45,360 bases of DNA, from assembly GCA_003558065.1 (NCBI GenBank), contig PWMU01000155.1:1-45360 (forward strand), written 5' to 3'. Below are positions 32,141 to 40,950 of the stretch, one piece after another. The position numbers and the translations under genes are program-made. Numbering within the stretch: the stretch's first letter is position 1; each line of letters opens with the position of its first letter. The stretch is from Opitutia bacterium (GTDB lineage: Bacteria; Verrucomicrobiota; Verrucomicrobiia; Opitutales; T3Sed10-336). The notes under the pieces are model-generated. The model made no database searches, had not been told where the DNA came from, and saw only the letters and a list, made by a program, of their open reading frames with translations.

Positions 32141-33550
32141 ATGTCATCGAGTCTCGATTACACCACTCTATCGACGGCCCTGGAGCAGCAGGAACTGTTC
32201 GAAAACAAGACCTGGCGGCTTTCCCCGTACGCCTACGCGATCACACATGAGGAATTCGGCGAGATCGAAAAGATCGGGGTCGCCTGTCTGGAATTTCACA
32301 AGGCCCTCGAAAACCTCTACCTGAAGTCGGTTCAGGGGAAGAACATCCTGCGCAACCGGGAGTTGGCCGCACCCTGGGTGGCGGAGTACCTGGAGCGGGG
32401 CAAACCGGAGTCCGTTGTCGCCTGGAACCGGAGCGGCCGCCTGCGGGGGATGTTTCCCCCGGTGATCCGCCCGGACCTGATCGTGACGAAGGAGGGGTTT
32501 TCGGTGACGGAGATGGACTCGGTTCCGGGCGGCATCGGATTGACCGCGTTTCTCAACCGTTTGTACGGAAAGAGCGATTCCGCCATTCTCGGCCGGGAGG
32601 ATCTGATGCTGACCGGCTTCTACGGGGCGATGGCCCGGCTGGCTCCGGAGAAACATTCGCCGATGATCGCCATCGCGGTGAGCGAGGAGGCCGCGACCTA
32701 CCGCCCGGAAATGCTCTGGCTCGCGCAGGAATTGCGTGGGCTCGGGAAACGGGTTTACTGCGTGCGTCCCGAAGAGTTGATCCCGCTCGGCGGTGCGCTG
32801 CACCTCGATATCGAGGGCAGCCCCGAAAAGCTCGATGTCATCTACCGGTTTTTCGAGCTCTACGATCTGGAGAACATCCCCAACATGGATTTCATCCTGG
32901 AGGCGGTCGAGAATCAGGAGGTTCAGGTCGCGCCTCCGTTGAGGACCTTTCAGGAGGAGAAACTGGCCCTGGCCCTGTTCCACCATCACCGGCTCGAAGA
33001 GTATTGGAAGGAAAACCTCAGCCGCGCCAGCCGGAAAGTTTTGCGTGGTTTGATCCCCGAATCCTGGGTGGTCGATCCCGCTCCCCTGCCTCCCGGAGCC
33101 GTGTTTATGGGGCCGAAAATCGGCAGCCGGCCGCCGGCCGACTGGCGGGAACTCTCTCGGGCCTCGCAGAAGGACCGCAACCTGATTCTGAAGATCAGCG
33201 GCTTTCACGAAACCGCGGAAGGAGCGCGGAGCGTTTTACTGGGGAGCGATTGCTCCAGGGAGGAGTGGAGTGAAGGAATCGATGAGGCGATCGAGAGAAG
33301 CGCCACCAATCCCTACATCCTGCAGCGCTACCGGAAACCGCTCCGCACCCGGCATCCGATCTATAGAGACAACGGCGAAGTCGAGGACCGCGAAGGTCGG
33401 ACCCGCCTGTGTCCCTACTTCTTCAACCAGGGAGACAGCGTCGCCTTCGGCGGTATCCTGGCGACTTTTTGCCCGGCCGATAAAAAAATCATCCACGGCA
33501 TGACCGACGCCGCGATGCTGCCGTGCCGCCTGGTCGAAGGGAAGGAATAG
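32141..33550 (+). CDS. Uncharacterised 469-residue protein downstream of prfB, possible ATP-grasp-like
   Basis: ATG 32141 starts MSSSLDYTTLSTALEQQELF, 18 bases after the prfB stop; an earlier in-frame start at 32081 would lie inside prfB. No membrane segment or signal peptide is visible. The stretch GMFPPVIRPDLIVTKEGF followed by VTEMDSVPGGIGLTAFLNRL, and the late NPYILQRYRKPL, recall the acidic metal-binding and peptide-ligation patterns of circularly permuted ATP-grasp enzymes (weak resemblance only). PYFFNQGDSVAFGGILATFCP near the C-terminus looks strongly constrained. It is probably in the prfB transcript. I do not know its function. Confidence 0.85.
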   Translation: MSSSLDYTTLSTALEQQELFENKTWRLSPYAYAITHEEFGEIEKIGVACLEFHKALENLYLKSVQGKNILRNRELAAPWVAEYLERGKPESVVAWNRSGRLRGMFPPVIRPDLIVTKEGFSVTEMDSVPGGIGLTAFLNRLYGKSDSAILGREDLMLTGFYGAMARLAPEKHSPMIAIAVSEEAATYRPEMLWLAQELRGLGKRVYCVRPEELIPLGGALHLDIEGSPEKLDVIYRFFELYDLENIPNMDFILEAVENQEVQVAPPLRTFQEEKLALALFHHHRLEEYWKENLSRASRKVLRGLIPESWVVDPAPLPPGAVFMGPKIGSRPPADWRELSRASQKDRNLILKISGFHETAEGARSVLLGSDCSREEWSEGIDEAIERSATNPYILQRYRKPLRTRHPIYRDNGEVEDREGRTRLCPYFFNQGDSVAFGGILATFCPADKKIIHGMTDAAMLPCRLVEGKE

Positions 33551-33569
33551 GCGGAGGGAAAAGAGGCTC

Positions 33570-34763
33570 TCACTTCCGGATAAACGGGGCGTGGATGTCG
33601 TCGCCCGACGCCGTTTGGCGTCCCCGGTGTAATATATCACGCATCTGCGCTCCGTGTCCGCTTTCCTCGAGTGCCGAATGAATCATGATGAGTTCGGCCA
33701 GGTTTTCCCGGGTCAACAGGCCCGTGAGGCGACCGTCCTTCATGACCGGCATAGTGTGGGTGAACCCCTCGCGAAGTTTTTCCTGCAGGGTTTCAAGCTC
33801 GTCGTCTTCCGACAGGGTTTCGAAGGTTCGAATCATGCCTTCGGTCACCGGGGCATTCCGGTCGTGGTCCGACAGCGTCTGCATGAGGTTATGCCGGGTG
33901 AGGAGACCGATGACCTCGTCGTTGCGCAGAATGGGAAAATCCTGCTGGGAACCGGCGAGCAGTTCGTCCACCGCGTCACCCAGCGTATCGTTTTCGCCGA
34001 GCGCCCGGAAATGGGTCAGCATGGCATCGCGTACCTTCAATCCGTGAAGGGCGTACCGGGTTTCCGCGTAATGCGCTTCCGCCTGGGCGCCGAGGAAGAC
34101 GAAGATGGCGATAAACACCAGAAAGGGGTTCAAAACAAGCAATCCGGACAAGCCGAAAAACAGGGCCATTCCCTGGCCGACTGTGGCGGCCGCCCGCGTC
34201 GCCTTGTGGTACTGCATCCGGGTGGCCAGGATGGCCCTCAGCACGCGGCCCCCGTCCATGGGAAAGGCGGGAAGTGCGTTAAAACCCACCAGGATGACGT
34301 TCATCCACATGAGAACGGCGAGAGGAATCCCGTCGAGGATGAAGATTTCACCCGGTTCGTGCACGGGGAATGCCAAAGCTTCCGCTCCGTGCACGGCGAG
34401 GATCAGGACGAAGCAGAGGGCGGCGATGACCACATTGACCGCCGGTCCGGCCACCGCGATCCAGAATTCCTGCTTCGGCTCGGTCGGCATGCGCTCCAAA
34501 CGCGCGAGGCCGCCGATCGGCAACAGCGTAATGTCCCTGGTGCCGATCCCGTAACGGCGGGCGCACAGCGCGTGTCCCAGTTCGTGCAGCACGACACAAA
34601 GAAACAAGCCCATTATGAGCAGGATCCCCGTCAAGGCCGTTCGAACATCGCCATCCGCCGCGGACAAGAAAAAGAAGAAGAGAAAAATCAGGAGAATGGA
34701 AAACGTCCAATGGATGAAGATCCCGATTCCCGCCACGGATATGAGTCGCAGAGACCATTTCAT
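33570..34763 (-). CDS. Site-2 protease family (M50) zinc metalloprotease with two CBS domains
   Basis: The ATG at 34763 gives 397 residues (MKWSLRLISVAGIGIFIHWT); a second ATG four codons upstream, at 34775, is equally possible. Membrane helices lie at about 14-33, 42-60, 104-128 and 145-165. The zinc site is HELGH at 60-64, with the third ligand Asp170 in FPMDGGRVLRAIL. WIAVAGPAVNVVIAAL is the usual helix between them. Two CBS repeats follow (about 240-300 and 310-370) with VRDAMLTHFRALGEND, PILRNDEVIGLLTR and MPVMKDGRLTGLLTRENL. CBS domains often sense adenine nucleotides and would regulate cleavage. Members cut transmembrane anti-sigma factors or other membrane proteins. It is convergent with the prfB-side gene, 19 bases away. 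Confidence 0.93.
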   Translation of the reverse strand: MKWSLRLISVAGIGIFIHWTFSILLIFLFFFFLSAADGDVRTALTGILLIMGLFLCVVLHELGHALCARRYGIGTRDITLLPIGGLARLERMPTEPKQEFWIAVAGPAVNVVIAALCFVLILAVHGAEALAFPVHEPGEIFILDGIPLAVLMWMNVILVGFNALPAFPMDGGRVLRAILATRMQYHKATRAAATVGQGMALFFGLSGLLVLNPFLVFIAIFVFLGAQAEAHYAETRYALHGLKVRDAMLTHFRALGENDTLGDAVDELLAGSQQDFPILRNDEVIGLLTRHNLMQTLSDHDRNAPVTEGMIRTFETLSEDDELETLQEKLREGFTHTMPVMKDGRLTGLLTRENLAELIMIHSALEESGHGAQMRDILHRGRQTASGDDIHAPFIRK

Positions 34764-34775
34764 ACCTGTTATCAT

Positions 34776-35088
34776 GAACCCGTTTTCCGCACGCTTTCAA
34801 GCGGGATGCCGATTTGCCGAGTGAAAATGGCGGAAATCCGCGGAAAACGCGCTTCCCGGGCGCCCCCGGGGGGCGGGTCCGGCTTCCGGTACCGTTCGGG
34901 CCGGCCTGTGCGGCTTCTTTGCTCATTCAATTTTACTTATTGACTCCGGAAAGGTGAATTCATTCAATCCGCACAGTCGTGTGAGGAGGGCGGGAATTGG
35001 GCTTCGGCAGTGTTTCCCTGGAGGATTGGACTGTGTTCGGAATAATCCGTATCGCCGTGTTCACCCCGCGCGACGTGCTCAGCGGGTT
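34776..35088. other. Divergent spacer between the site-2 protease and the exopolysaccharide genes
   Basis: 313 bases. The side near the protease is GC-rich (34845-34900, with a run of C and G around the string CCCCCGGGG). The centre near 34920-34970 is AT-richer and holds a candidate plus-strand promoter, listed separately. An in-frame N-terminal extension of the beta-barrel gene runs through this spacer but shows no conserved residues, so I treat the region as leader sequence of about 115 bases. No RNA family is recognisable. Confidence 0.5.
34940..34968 (+). promoter_or_regulatory. Candidate promoter of the exopolysaccharide export genes
   Basis: TTGACT (34940-34945) and TTCAAT (34963-34968) are separated by 17 bases, matching five and four of the consensus six. 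It lies about 120 bases before the first gene, so the transcript would have a long leader. Confidence 0.4.
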
Positions 35089-36237
35089 ATGAAGCATTTA
35101 ATAGTATCGAGGTTTTTGATTATCGCGACGGTTGCGGCGTTCGGGTGTCTTACGGGCCGGTTGAGCGGGGCGTACGACCTTCCCGCCGGCGGATTGTTTG
35201 TTAGCGCTCACGCCGAGAGCGCCTACACGAGCAACGTCTTTCTTACCGCCGACGAGGAAGCGGACGTCGTCATCAGGGTTCTTCCGTCGCTCGAATACCT
35301 CCTTGCCGAGGGGGTGATTCATTTTGAAGCCCGTGCCGGTGTGGAGTTTGTCCGTTTTATCGATTGGAGCCGCTTTGATGCCGAGAACTTCAAATCGGAT
35401 TTCTTGCTGAGTTTCCCTCACGAGGACCGGGGCACGCGATACTTCTTTCGGCTTAACGGCGGTTTCAATGAAGTGACCTCGGCCGCGGCCGTGGACGGCG
35501 CCCTCCTTCAGGAGGACCGGTTTGGGGTCGGAGGAAATCTGGAGTATTATGTTTCCGATCGGGGATCGCTGCGCCTGGGCGCCGATTACCTGGATCGCAA
35601 CGCGCGGACGGACGGGTTTGCGAGCCGCCGTATCACCACCGTGAGTTTCGGTCCCGCTCATGAGTATTCCGAGCGATTGAGCCTCATGGCTTCGTTGCGC
35701 TACCGCAATACGGATATCTCCGGTGTCACTCCCGCTCTCGATTCAGACGATTACGCCGCGATCGCGGGAGCCGAGGGCCGCCTCCTGGCGCGTCTGGTCG
35801 GCGAGGTTCAGGCGGGTGTGCAGCGACGGGAATTTGACGGCGACTTTGACAGCCAGACGGAGCCGTACGCCTTCGCCGGAGTAACCTGGGAAGCTGACGA
35901 AATGACCGATGTCATCCTTTCGCTCACCAACGACATGCAGACTTCCGCATCGAACCTTTCGGGGCGGACGCTTTTCGTGACGCTCGAAGGGGTGCGCCGG
36001 ATACGGGAGAAGCTGCGTGTCAACCTCGGCGCGGGATTCGAGGACTCCACTTACGTTCAGGCCTCCGGGAACAGCAGGAATGACGATGAGTGGTCGGTTT
36101 TTTTTGGCGCCGATTACACCTTCAATCGGCACGTTTCGATGGGATGGGACGTCTCCTACGCGGATCGTAATTCCAATTTCGCCGCGTCGAATTACGACGT
36201 TGTTCGTACGGCTATTTCCGTGGACGCACGTTTCTGA
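35089..36237 (+). CDS. Outer-membrane beta-barrel protein, exopolysaccharide-associated
   Basis: ATG 35089 gives 382 residues with a signal peptide (MKHLIVSRFLIIATVAAFGC, cleavage near GRLSGAYD). A series of amphipathic strands with aromatic ends follows, such as FVSAHAESAYTSNVFLTADE, HFEARAGVEFVRFIDWSRFD and RVNLGAGFEDSTYVQASG. The protein ends in a strand with a terminal Phe (AISVDARF), as outer-membrane barrels do. The pattern fits the BBP2 (DUF560-like/PF10082) outer-membrane proteins found beside wza and wzc genes. An earlier in-frame start at 34954 adds 45 residues without signal character. The stop codon overlaps a possible ATG of the next gene. It probably helps secretion of the polysaccharide. 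Confidence 0.85.
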   Translation: MKHLIVSRFLIIATVAAFGCLTGRLSGAYDLPAGGLFVSAHAESAYTSNVFLTADEEADVVIRVLPSLEYLLAEGVIHFEARAGVEFVRFIDWSRFDAENFKSDFLLSFPHEDRGTRYFFRLNGGFNEVTSAAAVDGALLQEDRFGVGGNLEYYVSDRGSLRLGADYLDRNARTDGFASRRITTVSFGPAHEYSERLSLMASLRYRNTDISGVTPALDSDDYAAIAGAEGRLLARLVGEVQAGVQRREFDGDFDSQTEPYAFAGVTWEADEMTDVILSLTNDMQTSASNLSGRTLFVTLEGVRRIREKLRVNLGAGFEDSTYVQASGNSRNDDEWSVFFGADYTFNRHVSMGWDVSYADRNSNFAASNYDVVRTAISVDARF

Positions 36238-36275
36238 TGGGCTGCCTGATCTTGAGTTCTCACGGGGTGCGGGAA

Positions 36276-36920
36276 ATGGGAAAGAACGCTTTCCGCCTGG
36301 GTCTTGCGTTTTTGGCGACGGTCGTTTCCCTTTACGCGGAGGATACTGTGGAAACCCTGTCTTCCGAGCCGGCCGAGAGTTCGTCTTCCGCGCCTTCCCC
36401 CTACCTTTTAAGCCCGTTTGATACGGTCGGTATCGCCGTCTACGGGCAGCCCGATCTCGCGATTGAGCAGCGGATCAGCGATACGGGGTTTGTCTCCATG
36501 CCGCTGCTCGGGAATATCGAAATAGGAGGGCTCACGGTGCAGCAGGCACAGAGCAAGGTTCGCCGTGCCTTGATTGAGGAAGAGTTGCTGCGCGAACCGA
36601 TGGTCACGCTCGCCATTGAAGAGTTTTCGCCCAAGCAGGTCACGTTGCTCGGGCAGGTCAATCAACCCGGGTCGGTGATCCTGCCCAGCGGGGCCAATTA
36701 TATCGCCATCGAGTCCGCTATCGCGATGGCCGGCGGATTTACCGGGACGGCTCGCCGGACTCGTGTCCGCGTTACCCGCTACGATTCGGACGCCGAGCGC
36801 GAGCGGGTCTTTCGTGTCAATATCGATGAGATCCTCGAGGACCGTGATGGCGAGTTTTCGATTACCAGCTTCAGGGTTTATCCCGGCGATATTATATTTG
36901 TTCCACAACGGCTTTTCTGA
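36276..36920 (+). CDS. Polysaccharide export outer-membrane protein, Wza/BexD family
   Basis: I choose ATG 36276 (MGKNAFRLGLAFLATVVSLY), 214 residues, because it gives a clean signal peptide and has a GGGGTGCGGG purine-rich stretch before it. ATG 36237, overlapping the previous stop, is the alternative. The Poly_export domain begins SPFDTVGIAVYGQPDLAIEQ and continues with VSMPLLGNIEIGGLTVQQAQ. The SLBB-like part follows: VTLLGQVNQPGSVILPSGAN and GDIIFVPQRLF at the end. The protein is short: it has the periplasmic export domain and one SLBB domain, but no obvious C-terminal outer-membrane helix. No lipobox Cys is seen. It would form the export channel with the downstream Wzc-like kinase. Confidence 0.9.
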   Translation: MGKNAFRLGLAFLATVVSLYAEDTVETLSSEPAESSSSAPSPYLLSPFDTVGIAVYGQPDLAIEQRISDTGFVSMPLLGNIEIGGLTVQQAQSKVRRALIEEELLREPMVTLAIEEFSPKQVTLLGQVNQPGSVILPSGANYIAIESAIAMAGGFTGTARRTRVRVTRYDSDAERERVFRVNIDEILEDRDGEFSITSFRVYPGDIIFVPQRLF

Positions 36921-37051
36921 TTTCGGTAGCAGTTCGATGAAACCAGTTAGGCCGGCAAGCGACGTCCCTGCCCTTCAGATTTGTTTGTATACCATGAATT
37001 TCGCGACAACGCTTTCTCAACTCGGGCACTTGGACTTGCAGTGACTCACTC
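36921..37051. other. Intergenic gap between the Wza-like and Wzc-like genes
   Basis: 131 bases with no convincing gene, hairpin or promoter. The gap is long for two genes of one operon, so a second promoter is possible here. Confidence 0.35.
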
Positions 37052-39262
37052 ATGACGGAATCTCCCGGCAACTCTCCGATGGATCCGGAGCCGAATCAAT
37101 CCATTGATATGCTCAGTCTCGGCAATATGTGGCTGATCCTGCGCAACCGGGGCTGGGTGGGAGCCCTTGCGGGAATCGTGGTCGGCGGAAGCGTGTTCCT
37201 GGCCATTATGCAACAGACTCCCCAGTACCGGGCTACTTCGAGCCTGATCGTCGAATTGAACCCGGATCGGGTGGTGAATGTCGAGGAAGTTGTCGATATC
37301 AGTGTCGAACAGGGGCTGTTGGCGGCGTCTATGAATACCCATATCGAGCGCTTGCGCAGCCGGCGAATGGCGGAAGAGGTCGCCGGGAAACTCACCGAGT
37401 CGCAGAGGAACCGCGTCCGTCGACCCTTTCTCGCCTCCAATGGCGTTGAGGAGGAGTTCAGGGGGGTGCCGGGAATCATTCGAGAAAGGATGGAGATAAG
37501 CTGGCTCCGCAATTCGCAGGTCCTTCACATAACCGCCCGGCATCCGGATCCGGACGTTACCCGGCTTCTTTCCAGTTTGTACGCCCGGGAATATATTGGA
37601 TTCCAGACGTCCATTCGGGATACCTCCACCAGTTCGGCCGTTTCGTTTCTCCAGCGCGAAGTTGGGGAGATTCGCGAACGCCTGGAAGCCAGAGAGCGGG
37701 AGTTGGCCGAGTATCGCCGTACCCATAATCTTGTCGCGGTCGAGGAAAACCGGAGTGTGATCAGCGACGAGTTGCGCCAGCTCAACCGTGCGTTGACTGA
37801 AAAGCGGGTCGATGCGAACGAGCTTCGGACCCTGATCGGGCAAATCGAGGATGCCGGGGATGATCTTTACAGGTTGCTGGAAATTTCCTCAATCGCACGG
37901 CCGGAGGGTATCCGGGGACAAGTCATGGATCTGGGCGAAGTGGAGAGCGAAAAGGAGGAACTGTCGGAAACCTACCTTGCCCGGCATCCCAAAATTCAGG
38001 CTGTCAATTTTCGTCGTGATTTGATCGAAGCTTCCCTCCGCCGTTCGGTTGAGCGCCGGATTGCGGAGATCCGAGGAGACTACACGGCGGTGCAGACCGA
38101 TATTGCCGGGTTGGAAACCGAGCTGAAAGAGGCGGAAAAACGTTCGCATGAACTTGACCGGCTTACCATCGATTTTAATGTGTTGCAGCGGGAGGTGGAG
38201 TCCGAAAGACGAGTCTACGATCAGTTGGCGTCCAGGCTGAATGAGACCGCGGTTGCCAGCCAGGTGGATATCACCAATCTGAGGATTCTCGATCTCGCGG
38301 ACACCCCGAAGGATCCCTTTTCTCCCAGTGTTCTGCTGGCCGGCCTTCTCGGAACCGCACTGTTCGGTTCCTTTCTGGTGGGGCTGCCGATCGCAATCGA
38401 GCTGGCCGACAAACGCCTTCGAACCTATCCCGACATTGAGAGCTACATCGGCAAACCGGTGCTCGGGGATGTCCGCTACCTGACCGGAAGGACAAGCAGT
38501 CAGATCATGAGAGGCGTGTTGTCCGAGGATGAAGTGTTGCTGGAATCCTTCCGCGGCATTTACAGCACGCTCCTGTTGCAACGGTTTCCGGAATCTTCGA
38601 TGGCGCTCGTTGTAACATCCTCGATACCCGAAGAGGGCAAAACCTCGATCGCCGGGAATCTCGCCGAGGTATTCGGGCGGCACGGTAAAAGGACCCTGCT
38701 CGTGGACACCGATCTGCGCCGTCCTTCGCTCCATCGGGGATTCGGGCTGAAGAATGATCAGGGCGGTCTGGTGTCCTGGCTTCAAGGTGATGATGACCTG
38801 CCTCCCGTCGGGACGCCCCTCGAAAGCTTCGCTCCCCTGGCCCTGGTCGAGTTGGCTCCTCAAACCTGGCTTCTGCGTTCCGGGGGATCCACGAGATCCC
38901 CGACGGAAGTATTTTCAAACCCGAGGTTCGATCGGCTCATTTCCCGGATCAAGACCGAGTTCGATCTCACCATCCTGGATACGCCGCCGGTCGGCGTGTT
39001 TTCGGATGCGACGTTGATTGGAGACTTCGCGGATGCCACGGTCTTTGTCGCCCGTCAGCTAAAGGTGACCAAGGCGAAAGCCCGCAATTCCGTGAGGCGG
39101 ATGGACCGCACCGGTGCGCCCGTGGTCGGGGTTGTCTTCAATGCCGTACGGGGCCGTTCCGCGCAGGGAGGAGATGGCTACGGCGACTCTTACCAGTACG
39201 GGTACGACCAATACACCGAGAAATACCGGAAGAAATACCCAGAGGTTGAGGCTGGAACGTGA
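37052..39262 (+). CDS. Polysaccharide co-polymerase with cytoplasmic tyrosine autokinase (Wzc-like)
   Basis: This 736-residue inner-membrane protein starts at ATG 37052. The N-terminal Wzz domain begins with a membrane helix (about 32-52) and QQTPQYRATSSLIVELNPDR. A long periplasmic coiled coil fills about 180-420, with many Glu/Arg heptads, and a second helix (about 425-445) leads into the cytoplasm. The BY-kinase domain has Walker A SSIPEEGKTSIAGNLAEV (about 526), Walker A' LLVDTDLRRPSLHRGFG and Walker B LTILDTPPVG. The last 25 residues carry seven tyrosines (GYGDSYQYGYDQYTEKYR and onward), the autophosphorylation cluster that sets chain length. All parts are in one chain, as in proteobacterial Wzc. 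No polymerase or glycosyltransferase follows in this direction. Confidence 0.95.
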   Translation: MTESPGNSPMDPEPNQSIDMLSLGNMWLILRNRGWVGALAGIVVGGSVFLAIMQQTPQYRATSSLIVELNPDRVVNVEEVVDISVEQGLLAASMNTHIERLRSRRMAEEVAGKLTESQRNRVRRPFLASNGVEEEFRGVPGIIRERMEISWLRNSQVLHITARHPDPDVTRLLSSLYAREYIGFQTSIRDTSTSSAVSFLQREVGEIRERLEARERELAEYRRTHNLVAVEENRSVISDELRQLNRALTEKRVDANELRTLIGQIEDAGDDLYRLLEISSIARPEGIRGQVMDLGEVESEKEELSETYLARHPKIQAVNFRRDLIEASLRRSVERRIAEIRGDYTAVQTDIAGLETELKEAEKRSHELDRLTIDFNVLQREVESERRVYDQLASRLNETAVASQVDITNLRILDLADTPKDPFSPSVLLAGLLGTALFGSFLVGLPIAIELADKRLRTYPDIESYIGKPVLGDVRYLTGRTSSQIMRGVLSEDEVLLESFRGIYSTLLLQRFPESSMALVVTSSIPEEGKTSIAGNLAEVFGRHGKRTLLVDTDLRRPSLHRGFGLKNDQGGLVSWLQGDDDLPPVGTPLESFAPLALVELAPQTWLLRSGGSTRSPTEVFSNPRFDRLISRIKTEFDLTILDTPPVGVFSDATLIGDFADATVFVARQLKVTKAKARNSVRRMDRTGAPVVGVVFNAVRGRSAQGGDGYGDSYQYGYDQYTEKYRKKYPEVEAGT

Positions 39263-39271
39263 GCACTCTCC

Positions 39272-39330
39272 GCTTCCTGTGAAATACGAATGCCGGTGAG
39301 TTCCCGGCGGCCGAAGCCGGAACAGGAAGC
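39272..39330. terminator. Nested inverted repeat between convergent genes, possible two-way terminator
   Basis: GCTTCCTGT (39272-39280) pairs with ACAGGAAGC (39322-39330), and inside it GCCGG (39292-39296) pairs with CCGGC (39304-39308). The structure fills the 87-base gap between the Wzc-like gene and the O-antigen-ligase-like gene. There is no U-run, so termination would not be classical. Confidence 0.4.
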
Positions 39331-39349
39331 TGCGCCCCGATAAGAGGTT

Positions 39350-40792
39350 TCATGCTGCGTTGTTCACCCCCCGGCCGCCGGCCGGGCCGCGAACCTCCGG
39401 AGTGCTGAGGCGTCGATGGGCCAAGGCGGCTGCGAACAGGAGCCAGAAGGTTGCGGTCACGGCGGGATTTCCAAAGGGGAAATCCATTGCCGCCAGCAGG
39501 AGTAGGCCTGCCAGGCCGGCGGAGAGCCAGATCGCGAGGTGCGACCAGCGATATCGCCGGGCCAGGATCAACGCGAGCACGGGGGGGAGCAGGACAAGGA
39601 CTCCGCCGACCACTCCGTGCTCGGCCAGAAGTTGCAGGTAGTCGTTGTGGGCGAATTCGAAGAAGAGGGGTTTTCCGTCGGGTTGAATGAGTTCCTCTTC
39701 GGCGTGCAGCGGGTACAAGTAGGCGAATGAGCCGGCGCCCCAGCCCCACACGGGGCGCTCGGCGAATACCGAGAGAGTCGAACGGTAGGCGGAGATCCGC
39801 GCGTTGAAGGGGATCGACTCGCCGTCTACCAGCCAGTCGAGTTGCCGCTCGCTTCGCTCATACATCCGGGTCGCCTGGGGATGGGCCACCCACCAGAGGG
39901 CGCCGAGCATTGAGACGATGATCGCCAGCCACGCACAGTAACCGAGAAGGTGTTGCCGGCTTCGCAAACCAAACCGAAGCAATCCTCCGACGAAAAGGAA
40001 TGTCAAAGGTATCGCCACCAGAGCGGAGGCCCGAGCCTCCGCCATGATCAGCGAGGTCAGCATCGGAAACAACAGGATCAGGCAGGCCAAAGTGAACTCG
40101 GGGGTCCTTTCTTCGGCACGGGAGCGTCTCCAGGCGTCGATGGCAAGCCCCATGCCGATGCCAACCCAGAGAAGGATGAGTCCACCCCAGTGATTCTTGT
40201 AATAGATCGTGGCGAAGAACGAACGAGTGTGGGATTCGATTAACCACAGCATCTTCTCACTGCCGCCGGCTTTCGCGGCGATTCCGAGAACCGTCAGAAG
40301 CGCGCCGTTGGCAAGAATGAGCGCCAACAGAAGGCGGATGGCGCGGCGTGTGCGGAGCGTCAGCCAGGCACCGGCCAGGAAAACGGTCAGGGCGGCATGG
40401 AACCCGAGGTAGAGACGGCTCCGGACAGGGTTGATCGTCGTCGGTTGGCGTTCCGCGTGTTCCAGGGGGAGCAGGGGAGACAGCAGGGTGTTGTCCAGCG
40501 GAACGTACGCGGGATTGTAGGTTCCCTTCCAGCCAAGCAGAATAAGCGCTACCCATGGCACCAGGATCGCCCAGACGGTCAGGGGCTCGTACCAGGAAAC
40601 CGGTTTGGAGTCTCGCGCCGGGTGTCGTTGCTCCCCGTAAAGGCGGAACAGGAAAAGCAGGTGCAACAAAATCCCCGCCCAGAGCAAGGTCTGGGTCAGA
40701 AGCTGGAGCGACCATTCTCTCCGCCCCCCCACACACCAGACTCCCAGCGCGATAGGGACGAAGAGGAGGATCGCTGCCAGGTAGGTATACAT
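39350..40792 (-). CDS. O-antigen ligase/Wzy-polymerase family membrane protein
   Basis: ATG 40792 gives 480 residues beginning MYTYLAAILLFVPIALGVWC and has a GGGGG ribosome-binding site five bases before it. ATG 40819 is possible but has none. About ten to twelve membrane helices are visible. The large periplasmic loop (about 290-370) contains the family signature: RISAYRSTLSVFAERPVWGW, GAGSFAYLYPLHAEEE and FFEFAHNDYLQLLAEHGVVG. The GxG-x-F and H-N-D/E positions are the conserved Wzy_C/WaaL loop. Such proteins ligate or polymerise lipid-linked glycans on the periplasmic side. Ligase and polymerase cannot be told apart from sequence. It converges on the Wza/Wzc genes, so it may serve the same polysaccharide. 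Confidence 0.9.
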   Translation of the reverse strand: MYTYLAAILLFVPIALGVWCVGGRREWSLQLLTQTLLWAGILLHLLFLFRLYGEQRHPARDSKPVSWYEPLTVWAILVPWVALILLGWKGTYNPAYVPLDNTLLSPLLPLEHAERQPTTINPVRSRLYLGFHAALTVFLAGAWLTLRTRRAIRLLLALILANGALLTVLGIAAKAGGSEKMLWLIESHTRSFFATIYYKNHWGGLILLWVGIGMGLAIDAWRRSRAEERTPEFTLACLILLFPMLTSLIMAEARASALVAIPLTFLFVGGLLRFGLRSRQHLLGYCAWLAIIVSMLGALWWVAHPQATRMYERSERQLDWLVDGESIPFNARISAYRSTLSVFAERPVWGWGAGSFAYLYPLHAEEELIQPDGKPLFFEFAHNDYLQLLAEHGVVGGVLVLLPPVLALILARRYRWSHLAIWLSAGLAGLLLLAAMDFPFGNPAVTATFWLLFAAALAHRRLSTPEVRGPAGGRGVNNAA

Positions 40793-40950
40793 AAAACCCC
40801 CGAACCTCTTGCTAGGCATTGTTTGCCGCGGCTTTTGCACTGCGGGGAGTCGGGTTTTTCCGGCATGGAGCCCCTCCTGCAGGAAAACGCGGTGCCGGAA
40901 TTGTCGGGACAACCGAACGCGGTTTCGGGCCTGAGGGGCGAATTCGGTTC

